Of a DNA stretch of 64,000 bases, positions 25,531-36,538 are shown one piece after another; within the stretch, counting starts at the first letter, position 1, and each line of letters begins with the position of its first letter. Source of the stretch: Diorhabda sublineata. Its lineage: Eukaryota > Arthropoda > Insecta > Coleoptera > Chrysomelidae. The stretch spans positions 32,974,559-33,038,558 of the forward strand of contig NC_079476.1 of the NCBI RefSeq assembly GCF_026230105.1, written 5' to 3'. The translations under genes and the position numbers were made by a program. Below the pieces are notes generated by a model. The model ran no database searches. It was not told the origin of the DNA and worked only from the letters and a program-made list of their open reading frames with translations.

Positions 25531-27249
25531 TAGTTCCTTTCTTTTATGTGAGAAGCTAGCTCAAGAGGGTAAACCCTACTACGCCTTTAAGTTATCTATG
25601 AAAGCTGTGCAACGTAATCCTTCTAATCTACCCAACCAAAATAGTAAATAATATCAAATCAAGCTTTGAACTATTATGAATGAATTAAAAAACAGTAACT
25701 TCATACCCTAGTTTAACTACGTTTATGGTTGTCGATTGCTAAGTATTTGGAATATTTTAGTGGTTCGTAACTGATTGAAAAAGATACTAATAAGCGCGAT
25801 TATCATTTATCACTTCACGTACTTTCCGAATAAACAATATGGAGAAGTCAACATTATTACGCACGTATTGTCATTTTCTTTATATTTTTTTTGTATATAG
25901 ATTAACACACCATAAAAATTGTCAAATCTTAATATGTGTTACTTCGGTAATAAATCTCAAATGATGATAGATGGTATAAGGTGCGGCTCGAAGCGCCGGC
26001 GTTTTGTCGCAGGAATGCCAATTATTCTTTTGCAGGTACGATCTCTATGATCTGATAATTATCATAACACATAATGCATTATGTATTTCCTTTGAAATAT
26101 ATAGCCGCTTGTATGGCAAACAAAACGTGACTATGCGTATTTGCTGCTATCAATCACATTAAAAATAATACGTTATAACATGTATTGGAAGGTGGGGCTA
26201 CGTGTCACTGGATTTGGAAGGTAAATGCTTTGTTTCCTCCCACTGTTGAGCATTGTTAATATTGATAAATTATTTTTGTAATTAGCTCTATGTAAATAAT
26301 CTATTATTGATCCTTTAAAGGAGATCGATAACGTACTATTTCACCAGCCTATTAATTATAAAATTTATCATGAATCACCACGTTTTTTCCTTAATATAGG
26401 TCCAGAAGATTTTTTCTGATTTCGGAAGTTTAATCATCACTTTCTGGCATCTGTTTCTAGAAGATGTAAAAAAGAATACTGAACACAAATACTAATAGTG
26501 AACCAAAGGAACAAAGTTAACACATTATATAAAATGATTTACATATGCAGTGGTAGTATATCATCCCTTTATTTCACCGTCAATATACATATCAATAATT
26601 TTTGACAAGATTGCAATTAATTATTACTATTACTATTAAATTCCAGTCATCGAAAAAAATAAAAACGTGAGGTATGAGGTCATCTTGTCTCTGCTCTGCT
26701 GTGGCTTATAGAATGCACGTGAATGCAAATTATATTTTGCGTACCAAATACAACGCAACACACTTATTTTACTGATTAATAGAGAGTGACTGGGATTGGT
26801 CTTGGATACTCAAAGCAGTATTAAGTGTACTTTGTTTACCTGACTTCCGCATTTACGTCTAAAAAAAACAAATTGTTTGTTATTTGGCAGATATGACATA
26901 ATCTACAAGTTATCTGCAGTTCTTCATGTTTTCTCTTGATTTTTTGTACTATATGTAACACATATATATTTTTCCTGGTAAGTTAAGCTATTCTTTCGTA
27001 TCTTGATTATAATAATACTGACAATATATTATTACCATATCAAATGTAATAAATATAATGTGTATTCCAAATATTTGGCAAGTCTGCTACTTTTTTTTAT
27101 TCTATTGTATACAGCAAAAGAAAAACGGGAGAACATCTATTAGTACTAACGTCGACCAGTGGCGAATTTTAATTCGATTTCTTAAAAACGAAAATTAAAT
27201 TTTTTGAAAACTAATTTATATAAAATAATTGGTTCAAATTATTGTGAAA
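25531..27249. other. No recognisable feature
   Basis: AT-rich DNA with no supported signal. A short richer patch near 25980-26040 (GGCTCGAAGCGCCGGCG) has no readable frame or structure that I can assign. Confidence 0.35.
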
Positions 27250-28271
27250 GGGGAAATGTGCCTATGATGGACCCCCACCAATGATGGACCACTAGCTATA
27301 TTTTCAAATTTACCGCGCATATTACACTACCACCATATTGGTTGGGTTGATTGATGCTTATAGTCAGTTGTTTACAAGCGCTCTTGCGAATCTAAACCGT
27401 TTTTGTGAAAATAAATAAATTTAAATTGGTATGTATTGATATAACAAAGTAGCATGGCATGATGTTAGATAACTTTTGTTTTACTCTTAGCTAGAATCTG
27501 ATTTTGTTACTACAGCTTGATAGAACTGTTGCATGTTGATTGGCGAGTAAAAATTGAGGTTATGGCGGAGAATTTTTGTCTCCCCCTCAAACTGTAGCAA
27601 TTGGTACTGATAAAAAAAATGCAGAAGAAGGGGAAAAACTGATCATTTGAATTCAACACCAGAAATTCATGAACTCAAAGACAAGGTTATAGAAAAGGAA
27701 ACAAAGATAAGAAAACAACAAGCCAGGATAGTAAAACGGAAACTTGTCATTGAAAATGACAGTTCTGATGAAGATGAATCCGACTTAGAGAACTTTTTGG
27801 AAAAGGGACAAGATGACTCAGATGATGATGCTAGCTGCCTTTACTGCAATGAGTTATTCTCGCACTCACGTGCAAAATAAAAGTGGATTCGTTGTCAAAA
27901 ATGTAACTCGTGCTGCCATAATGAGTGCGCTGGTGTTTCCTTCCATTGCAAGTCTTTTATTTGTGAGCTCTGTACCTAACGTGATGTTAGTTTGTTCTAT
28001 ATTTTTTCTAATAAAACTTTAAAGACATTTTTTTTCATTTATTTTAAAGGGGTCCGACATGGACAGATGTGTGCCAATGATGGACCCCTCGACTACTTTT
28101 TTAAAAATAGCTATGCTATTAAACAGGAAATTATTTGGCAGAGAAATCTTCCTATACTATAATAAACTTCGAGCTAAGTATATATTTCCATGTAAAAAAA
28201 ATTAATAAGTCCAAAACTAAAAAAGTTGTAATGATATTTCCTTAAGGGGTCCATCATAGGCACATTTCCCC
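27250..28271 (+). mobile_element. Internally deleted pogo/Tigger-like element with perfect 26-bp ends
   Basis: The first 26 bases (from GGGGAAATGTGCCTATGATG, 27250-27275) are the exact reverse complement of 28246-28271. The phrase CCAATGATGGACC also recurs just inside each end (27278 and 28074). The only protein left is the C-terminal tail of a DDE_1/CENP-B-type transposase. It has a basic and acidic linker (KRKLVIENDSSDEDESDLEN), then a C4HC3 PHD-like finger from CLYC to CELC at 27833-27975, interrupted by one in-frame TAA at 27878. DNA-binding and catalytic domains are gone. The right end is followed by TA (28272-28273) but the left is preceded by AA, so the target duplication is imperfect. 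Confidence 0.85.
27647..27978 (+). pseudogene. Tail of a pogo/Tigger-type transposase with PHD-like finger
   Basis: The frame starts at an internal ATG (27647) and keeps one reading frame to the TAA after CELCT near 27978, apart from a TAA at 27878. Before it are charged coiled-coil-like residues (HELKDKVIEKETKIRKQQAR), then an acidic serine patch, then the finger: CLYC, CQKC, HNEC and CELC cysteine/histidine pairs. In intact relatives this finger ends a DDE_1 transposase. Here the rest of the protein is missing, so this is a relic, though domesticated single fingers cannot be excluded. Confidence 0.72.
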
Positions 28272-30419
28272 TAGTTAAAATCATTTTCGAAATAGAAAAT
28301 TATTATAAACGCCCTCAATGTTAATACTTTTAGATTTTTCTAGGCCAAAATAGCATTCCATAAAACTGTATGAAAAATACACTCTAAAACATTGGTTCAC
28401 AAACTTTTTTGTTTCATGGATCACTTTTAAAATTTTACTGGATCCTATACCTATTTCCAAATCTCGAAAAAAGTGGAGATTAGATCTACCCACGGAAACT
28501 AGTGTAGTGGCCGATTTTCTACAACAAATTAACAGTTTTCGAAAAGAATCGATCAGAATCGATTGCTTGATAGGGTTAATTATTTGATAATAAAATCAAT
28601 TAAACAAAATTCCAATTTTAATTTATTTTACTGGGAGTGGATATCAAAAAAGCAAAGTTGTCCAATCGAAAAAGTGACTCCATCCAATTTTACTTCTTTG
28701 AAGTGACTCATAGCACAGGAATCAATCAATTTTCACAAATTTTATTCAAAAAACTTCCCATTCGGAGTCGTAAAAAGGAATATAGTATTTATTTGAATAT
28801 ATAAATTAATATACTATTAATTATTATTATAACGGTGTACAATGATAATTACAAAAAAAATGTAGATTTCGATTATCCATAACGATTTCCAGAAACATTT
28901 GATGATCTCTGTATGTGGCTACGGTAATTTTAACTCATTCTCACTTTGCATTTTAACTATGAAGGAACAATATATCTTAATGAAATGTTTATTAAGCCAT
29001 TATATTTTTTTTCCAATGTACAAAACTTCTTACTCTTTTTAACGTTAAACATCTAATCGAATTTAAAAAGTAAAACGACAATATCATTAACAACAATGTT
29101 TATAGGAACCTATGTGAAACACATACATATCTCATCATGCGGTGTAAGACATGCATTAACTTTTTATGGGAAATGTGATTTACTAAAATGTAAACTACGG
29201 TGGCCCTCCGTGGGATAGGCCGCTAAATGGTACCTAATTTGTGTGAGAAAGTATTGACTATTTAAAACTTCAGTGGCACTCCTATTTTTCACACTTCAAT
29301 TTTGAGACAAAGATATTTATTGTAATGTTTTAAGTGAGATGTTACATCTTTGTAAAACACGATACTTCAGTCAAGTGAAGTGCTTTTCAAATATTTTATT
29401 AATATCTGAAATAGTAAGAATTGAAAGATTGCAGTAGAGGACATTCTGTCATTTTATAATCTAGATTTTTTATAAAATAAGGATATTTTAGTTTATACAA
29501 ACTTTGATGGTATTAGAAATACTAGTTTAAGAAATATATTTATTACTTTTTCATTACATCGTTAAAAACCGGTAACTAACGGCATCTATAAAAATAAATA
29601 GAACCTACTCTACTCATAATGGCATATTAAATCAACTTTAATATTTCACAGGCAATGTTTCCTTATTTTTATCGGCTAACCAAATACGGTATTCAAATAA
29701 TATTTAAATACACCCAGTTTAATTGATTATATTCGCCAAATCATTTATTTACTGTAAGGGATTGTTATATGAGCTCAATACTTTTCAAGACACCATTTTC
29801 CTTGATAGAGGCTTCAAATTGTTTTTATCTTAAAAAAAATAATAATTGCGTTAGCACTATCTGATCAATAATTCTAGACGTTTGATGATTGTTATTGAGT
29901 AGTTGTTAAAGTTTTACCTATTTACGCGGATTTCACACAAATTTGAATAATAAGCTATGTTCATTTTCAAGCCAAAATGTACAAAGCTTCCTCATATCAA
30001 TTAATCATATATTCGGTTATAATATGAAACCTACAATGTTCAATTTTAAAAAAAGAAGGAAAAAGACGTCACACAGTTTATTTTATTCTGAGTCTTTTAA
30101 CATAAGTAGGCAAAATGAGAAAGCTAGGATTTTTTACACTATTTGAAGCTTGCTTTTCTGCATTATATAAAAATATTCAAGTATAAGTCATAACTTATGT
30201 TAAGCAAATGATCTGAATACATTTATTTTAAATTTTCGGACTCCCTCGATATGAATATCAAGTGCTTCATTCAATACAGCATTTTCTCTTCGCGCTGGCA
30301 AAACTAATCATCACAAATCATGGTCTATGAAAACGAACACGTACTTCATCCAAGAATATGAGATCACTTTTGTATATTAAACTATTCACAGAAAATCCTC
30401 ACATACTCAATTATATCAA
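28272..30419. other. No gene; one possible hAT-type end
   Basis: At 28390 the text CATTGGTTCACAAACTTTTT, then GGATCACTT, resembles the ends of hAT transposons (CAGTGGTTCCCAAACT). No partner end was found within 2 kb. No coding region supported. Confidence 0.3.
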
Positions 30420-31930
30420 TAAGTGAGAATTATTGTACTGGAAAACTATTACAACAATCGCAACTCCAAACTGCTAAAAATTGCTTGAAAGAAACTTGGT
30501 CCATTATCAATCATTTGAGAAACAAAATACGTTCATCAAACTCTACCCAGACCAATAATTATTTCGAGAAAGTAGGAATATCTCCAACTAATGATGCTGT
30601 TTCTTTTCTCTTTCCTTCTGAGAGAATCACTGACAGTCTCTTTCTCAGACTTGTAGATGAATTTGAGCTAGTGAAAGCCATACTCAGCATTCAAAAGAAA
30701 ACTTCCTGCTGCATTGATGGGTTCAGCAAAGTTTTTTTTCAAATTCAAGTGATGATTAACGTTTTATGTTATGTTATGTTATGTTTTATGTTATCTAATC
30801 AACGAATTCTTTGAAAAGGAGCTTCACACTAGTAACTATAATTCTATTGTATTATTACCAGTCTTATCGAAGATAATTGAAAGACTAATGAAAAATCATC
30901 TATTGCCTTTTCTTTCCAAAAATAACATTTTGAAAGCTCAACAATTTGGTTTCCTACCTACTGAATGCACTGACACCATGTTTTTTGTTCTTAATGATAT
31001 ATAGACCTCAATAATAATTGATTATATACGGTTTCGATTGTGTTGAATGAAAGTCTGATTAACAAACTAGAGTATCATGGCTGTGGAGTACCTCAGGGTT
31101 CAGTTTTAAGTCCAATTCTTTTTTTTTTTGGTAGTTCATAAACTTACGAATTAATGGTAAATTTATTTTATTTGCAGATGACACAGCTTACAAGCTTACA
31201 CAGATATACAAGCTTCACATTCTACCATGGGCTCTGTTTAAATACTGAAAAAACTTTAGTTTTATCCTATGAGCGACTTTGACAACCTTTTAAATTCAGC
31301 AATGACTTAATACGATCTGCAAATTCGATCAAGTTTCTTGGTCTATATATTGACTGTGTCTGTGAATGACGAAAAAAAATATCCTCTGCTTGTTACAATA
31401 TTAAATCTGTGTCTAAATATATCGATTCTCAAACTGCTTTTTGCTACTCGTTGTTCGAATCGCATCTTCGTTTTGGTTCGCCTTTCTGGGGGTCTTGTAG
31501 TTTGCACCTCTTCGCATCTATCTTCAAATTGCGCAGAAGAGCTATTTTTTACAAATATGGTTTAAGTAGGAGAACGTATTGCGAATTCTATTTTGAATAA
31601 TACAAAAATTCAACTCTTCCTGCTCTGTTAATTTTAGAATCCGTTTGTTTGGTCTGCAAACACTTTCACATCTGTGAGACCCATTTATAGTTACCCTAAT
31701 AGAAGAACAAATTTAGTCATTTACTCAACACTAACCACCCCTGATTTGGTAAAAAACTCCAAATGCCAAAAATTATTCAATCAGCTACCTTCAGAATTAA
31801 AAGTGACAAATACATTTAATAAGTTCCGGTGATTGACTAAGGCATTTCTGCTTAAAAGATTTTATTATTCTGTAATAAAATTCCATAATCTACCATAGAC
31901 TGACATAAATAAATATCTAGTATGAGGTGA
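30420..31930 (+). mobile_element. LINE remnant spanning much of the RT domain
   Basis: Blocks in order on the plus strand: a TWSIINHLRNKI pre-RT segment (30497), a VKAILSIQKKTSCCIDGFS block (30676; usual form: DG...), SIVLLPVLSKIIERLMKNHL (30842; usual form: YRPISLLPVLSKIIEK), QQFGFLP (30939), CGVPQGSVLSPILF (31081; RT domain 4), LFADDTAYKL (31169; the catalytic box with both aspartates), and the tail QLPSELKVTNTFNKFR near 31780. Several stops and shifts separate them. A (TTATG) microsatellite at about 30757-30800 sits where RT domain 1-2 residues are missing. Both catalytic aspartates survive, but the element is dead. Confidence 0.88.
30757..30800 (+). repeat. TTATG microsatellite inside the LINE
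   Basis: Imperfect repeats of TTATG/TTTATG (GTTATGTTATGTTATGTT and neighbours) lie between two conserved LINE blocks and replace sequence expected there. Confidence 0.8.
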
Positions 31931-32099
31931 TCTATCAATATCATTTAGCCAAATTGTGTCGCTTTGTAGGTAAAATTTTGAAGTTTAATATTAATATTAA
32001 TCAATTTTAAAGCTAAACAGTCTGGTTATTAAACCCAAACTACGTAGTGAGTTTAATGAGCTCTTATCATAGCATTAAAAGAAATTCATGAATAAAAAA
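31931..32099. other. No recognisable feature
   Basis: Short AT-rich spacer. Confidence 0.3.
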
Positions 32100-32570
32100 C
32101 TGTGATTCTTATTCAATATGTTCTCTCTTCATCTTCACACACTTTTCAGAACGCCTGACTAAAGCTTCTATGCCATTACAAAAATATGATACATCTATAA
32201 AATCAATAAGTTAGTACATAGTCTTTCCCCATTAGCTTTGCAACAAAAAATAGTCGGGTGGGCACAGATCAATCTCTGCCACATTCTTGTATAGTAGCCT
32301 TTGAAAGCTAAGCAGTGTGTACTGGAGCATTGTCATGAAGCACCTGCAAAACTCATCTGATTTTGCTGAGCCTTTTTTGGATTATTTTCTGATGTAACTG
32401 CTTTAGTAAGTCAGAGTAATAGGTTACGTTCACGGTTGTATTTAATTTCGCAAAATAAATCAAAAGGATACTTGACAGCGCCAAAATATTAGAGCCATCA
32501 CTTTTTTGATGCTTTCCTCGACCTTTACTCTTTTTAGCACGGCCTTTCTTTTCCGATGCCACTCCGTGGA
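32100..32570 (-). mobile_element. Mariner-like transposase C-terminal half
   Basis: Minus strand: a basic GKHQKSDGSNILALSSILLI segment, NTTVNVTYYSDLLKQLHQKI, IQKR (32353-32562; usual form: TVN..YY.DLL.QLR..I), then VLHDNAPVHTA with the second catalytic aspartate kept (about 32315-32345), and the C-terminal NGIEALVRRSEKCVKMKREH near 32110-32180. The PYSPDLAPSD block between them is decayed or deleted. It is dead by stops, and its ends were not located. Confidence 0.82.
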
Positions 32571-33233
32571 ATCTCCTTTGAAATTCGGATCATAATAAAA
32601 TATCATAGCTATCGAGTTATACTTAAAAATCGGATACTTAACTTTGGTTCCATAGTTTTTTTATTGTCACTAATATGGATTTTGATTCACTTATTAAAAA
32701 TAGCAGGTTTTATTGATATTGGCATCTTTATTACCTTGACTTACTTTTCTACTGGATTTCAAAATTGATTAATCAATTAAGACTGCTTATCGTCTACCTT
32801 GAATGTGTAATCCATATCGAAATTTTCATAATTCTGCATTTTCTATTACAAAACATGATAATATAAAATGTGCCTTATTAATAATATTCAAAATCAATAA
32901 AGGAGCAAGACACAAACATTAATAAATTAAGGTGTAATTTCACAATTTACCAGTGGAAATATAAATAGCAAACTATATTTTCCTCGAAGTTTATAAGTTT
33001 CATCACCCAATTCAACAGCATAAATAGAAACAGAATTTGTATGTTGTTAATGTAGTAGCACGGAAAAATATTTCACACCATTACGAGTTTAATTCCGAAT
33101 TGATATCCCTTTAAATCATGTATGAGGTGCCAGACAGAGTGCACTACGTAAAAGCGTACGTTAGAAGTTAGCAAAAATGTAAAATATGATAAAAAAAAGT
33201 GGAAATAATAGTATTAGTAGTTATATGAAGGTT
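32571..33233. other. No recognisable feature
   Basis: AT-rich spacer with no supported signal. Confidence 0.3.
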
Positions 33234-33400
33234 ATTACTGAAGCATTGAGATATGGCAATGATGATGTGAATATGTCAAATCTGACATTGCCACTACAAA
33301 GTTTGACATGTTGAATGGTGAACGTACTCAGAATGTAATAAAAGTGTAGATCGTCATGTGGCATATCGTATAATATCTGATTCAATTCAATGATTAGAAT
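33234..33400 (+). mobile_element. Mariner element A, third copy (5' end only)
   Basis: TA at 33234 is followed by TGAAGGTTATTACTGAAGCA, a decayed form of the family A terminus. Then comes the shared leader (CTGACATTGCC..., AAGTTTGACAT, AATGGTGAACGTACTCAGAA) also found inverted at 1390-1490 and 10500-10590. At about 33350 the leader jumps straight to ATCGTCATGTGGCATA, which in the copy at 10117 lies well inside the helix-turn-helix region (codes for DRHVTY). So this copy has a deletion between leader and coding region, and then loses similarity. Confidence 0.82.
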
Positions 33401-33479
33401 TTATGATTCAAATTTTGGGACGGTATTATTAATAAAGTGTTTATTCGAAAATAAAAATAATATTCTGATTATAGAGGAT

Positions 33480-34390
33480 TTAACACGTTGAACCCAGTAC
33501 GGCAAGTGAACTTTCCCAAAAACCCAGAGCGTTACTACGGACTGCACAATATATTTTATTCCAAACTTCCTCCACGGCCCAAGGGACCATATTTAAATGT
33601 ATTTTACAGCTTGATTGAACCGTCTTGGGTCTTTGGAACATTACCCTATACTTGGTTCATTTGATTTTGTTTTAGTTTTCATATTTTCTTTTCTTTCCAA
33701 ATAATATTTGATTCAATTTTTAACTTGTTCTACCTTAACATTACCTGTACCTATTTTTGTTAATTATGTTTAAAAGTATAAAAAACATGACGATAAACAT
33801 GTTACAATATAAATACAACATTAAAAAATTGTTGTTACACTCTGAATTATTTATGTTTTTCGCAAAACACTGATTACAATAATGTGGTTTTCTAAAACAA
33901 ACACAGCAATAAGTAATCACTATTTTTACTTTGAATTTCATAATATTTTTTTCACTGAACCCTACACCATCTCTTCTCACTTTTTGACTTAGACCTTCCT
34001 TCTTCAATAGGCAGTGGTTTTTTGGTTTTAGTATCTCTTCATCGCCAAAGTCTTTCTCAAAAAAGTGTTGTAACACTGTACCATTGGGTCAGGTAGTTGT
34101 ATAGAAGATTAGTCTTCTGTTTTATTATAGTCGACCACGGTTCGAGGTTTTACAATTACTTCTGATCGTCTGTCAATGCTTACTGTCTCATAAGCACGCT
34201 TTGTAAATACCATCAAGGCCCTGGGGAAAGTTTTAGCGGTAAAATTTATTTCGAGCCCAGAGCCCACACACAAAAAAACATTATTTTTTCTCACTTTTCA
34301 TTTCAAATAAATTTTTTTTCTATTTTTCCTTGGATTATTTTAGCCCATGGGCTAAAGTTTATCGATTTTGGTTGGGGCTCAACATGTTAA
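33480..34390 (-). mobile_element. Deleted piggyBac-like element with TTAA at both ends
   Basis: TTAA at 33480-33483 is followed by CACGTTGAACCCAGTACGG. At the other end GGGGCTCAACATG is followed by TTAA at 34387-34390, so the ends pair as CAcGTTGAaCCC with two mismatches. TTAA is the target of piggyBac transposases. On the minus strand the protein residue agrees: SEVIVKPRTVVDYNKT near 34120-34170 (the VDYNK.MGGVD block) and a Cys-rich C-terminal tail (TYCCVCFRKPHYCNQCFAKN at 33852-33911). Catalytic core and N-terminus are missing and the element is only 0.9 kb, against about 2.4 kb for autonomous relatives. The two protein blocks are joined by stops and a frameshift. Confidence 0.87.
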
Positions 34391-36538
34391 TTTAACTCTT
34401 TAGGGGATTTTTTAGCGTGAAACAATTTGACCTAAGTAAAAGCAATGATAATGAAGTTAATCTTCATAGTCAACCTTTTTGAGAATGGGAAACATTCATT
34501 TCAATCTCTTGCTCTTAAGAATGGTATAATATAGCCCCAGAATATCTTCCTGGGAAAAAATTTGGTTGATATTTAGTTGAAAAGGTTGGTAAATACCTTG
34601 ATTGTGAACTGTATCTGTAAGTAGCAGGAAAAGTGAACTAAATGTCTGAATTTTTATAATATTAACCACAAATTTGAAGTACAGCTTTTTCTTCATATAT
34701 GAAATTATATGTATACCGTTTGCAACATACTTTTAAAATGTTTTAATATGACAAGAATTGGACAAACTTTCCTTCGCCTACTTGTAAAACAAAGGTGGAA
34801 AAACGATTTTATACTAGAAAGTCGCGAACAAGCCACATGTAAAAGATGGTCCAACCATAATGTATAATGTCGTAACTTGACGTCAAGTTTAGTGTCCAAC
34901 TTATTTGATATTTCTTGATTCCAGTTTCTGACCAATTCAACCATGGAGAGAATCACAATTGTGTTAAGACTGTAGAAGCGTTTTATGAAAATGGACAATC
35001 AAATAAATTACAGAATTCGAACACTTCCTGAATGTTTTGGTCTGCAAGATAGACCAAATATATCCACAATCAAAATAATTGTATAAAAATTTTGCTATGA
35101 ACTTATATACTAATTATTACCTATTACTATTACCTATAATTTTGTTATTCATTGTGGTTCTTTTGTGTATTGAAATTTTGTTGTACTTGTATCTTTATTT
35201 AGCTTTTTTGTATGTTTGTTTTTTATTACAAGCTTTTGTCTACAAATGCTAACAATTTCTCTGTCGAGTATAAAGTCATTTGATTCATTCTCTATGAAAC
35301 TTTTTATTTTCTATAAAGTAAATAAAATTCAAAATTTGTGGTTTACTTATATTTTATGGGGGTAGTGTTAATATATCTAGAAAGTTACAGGTTTATGGAT
35401 TTACATGATGATTACGCTAAAATATCACGACTGTATATGCGAGTGAACATTTCTATTAGAGAAATACACACCCTATGGCTCCTTATTTAGTTAGGTATTT
35501 TGCTTTATCAGCAAATCGAAAGGACTATAAATTATTTTCAACTGTTCATAACAAGGTCGACATCGGTAAGGATCATAAAACTATATTAACAAATATATAC
35601 ATATTTTTTTAACAGTGCTACCTCATTGCGCCTTCTTGTTATTGCTTTTAATTTCGCTTCTTCTGCTAAACGAATGATCTATAAAATTATTTTTGTAACG
35701 AATAACGTATACAAATAGCTCATTAAATTTCAATTAATTGATAAATGTTGCACACATATCACCATAATCAGCATAATTTTGTCGTTCATTATTTAAAAAC
35801 TTTTCTGCTTTCCAAATTTAACATTTTTTGAAATGTTTCTAGCTCTATAAAGTTTAATGTCTTCTCGTTTGACAAGTTTACACATGTTCTTGTGTCATCA
35901 TTTTCTCATTTCAAAACACGTCTATTTAGGATATTCCTTTTTTTTATATCAATTATGAATGCAGAACCTACAGTATAATAAAATACGACAAGCAATCAGT
36001 ATCTCGAACTGAAATACAAATATAATGATTTGAATGTCTTAATACTGCCAAAATATTTAGTCAACGATAAAGAGAATGTCTTTATGTGCAAAAGAGCACG
36101 TTGTTTATTTACAAAAGGTCGGTATGGGGAAGTTGTATTGATTCAATACAATAATCTATTTTAAAACAATAGAGAGTCTAGAATGAACTTATCTACTTCA
36201 TTCTTCACCTATTATTGTTCATATATTTTTATTCTATACAAGTTTTGGTTTCACTTGTAGTTTCGTACCTACTTTATTATGATTTAATAAGGAAATATTA
36301 AACAGATAATTTTCATTTTGAAAATAACATCTTGAAATAAAAAATTACTTAAAATGAAACACTTAACGCTATTTGTTTCATAACTACGTAAAAGTAAGTA
36401 TAAGATGAAAGAGGATAAATCTTTCTTAAAATTCTGCGAAAAATATTGAGACAAAAAGAAATCATAAGCAAATAAATTGAAGAGCTAGGTACTTGGCAAA
36501 GGTTTACAAGAGGAATCGGAAGAATTGAATGTTCATAT
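34391..36538. other. No recognisable feature
   Basis: About 2.1 kb of AT-rich DNA. Minus-strand frames at 34496-34998 match nothing known. Nothing else supported. Confidence 0.35.
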
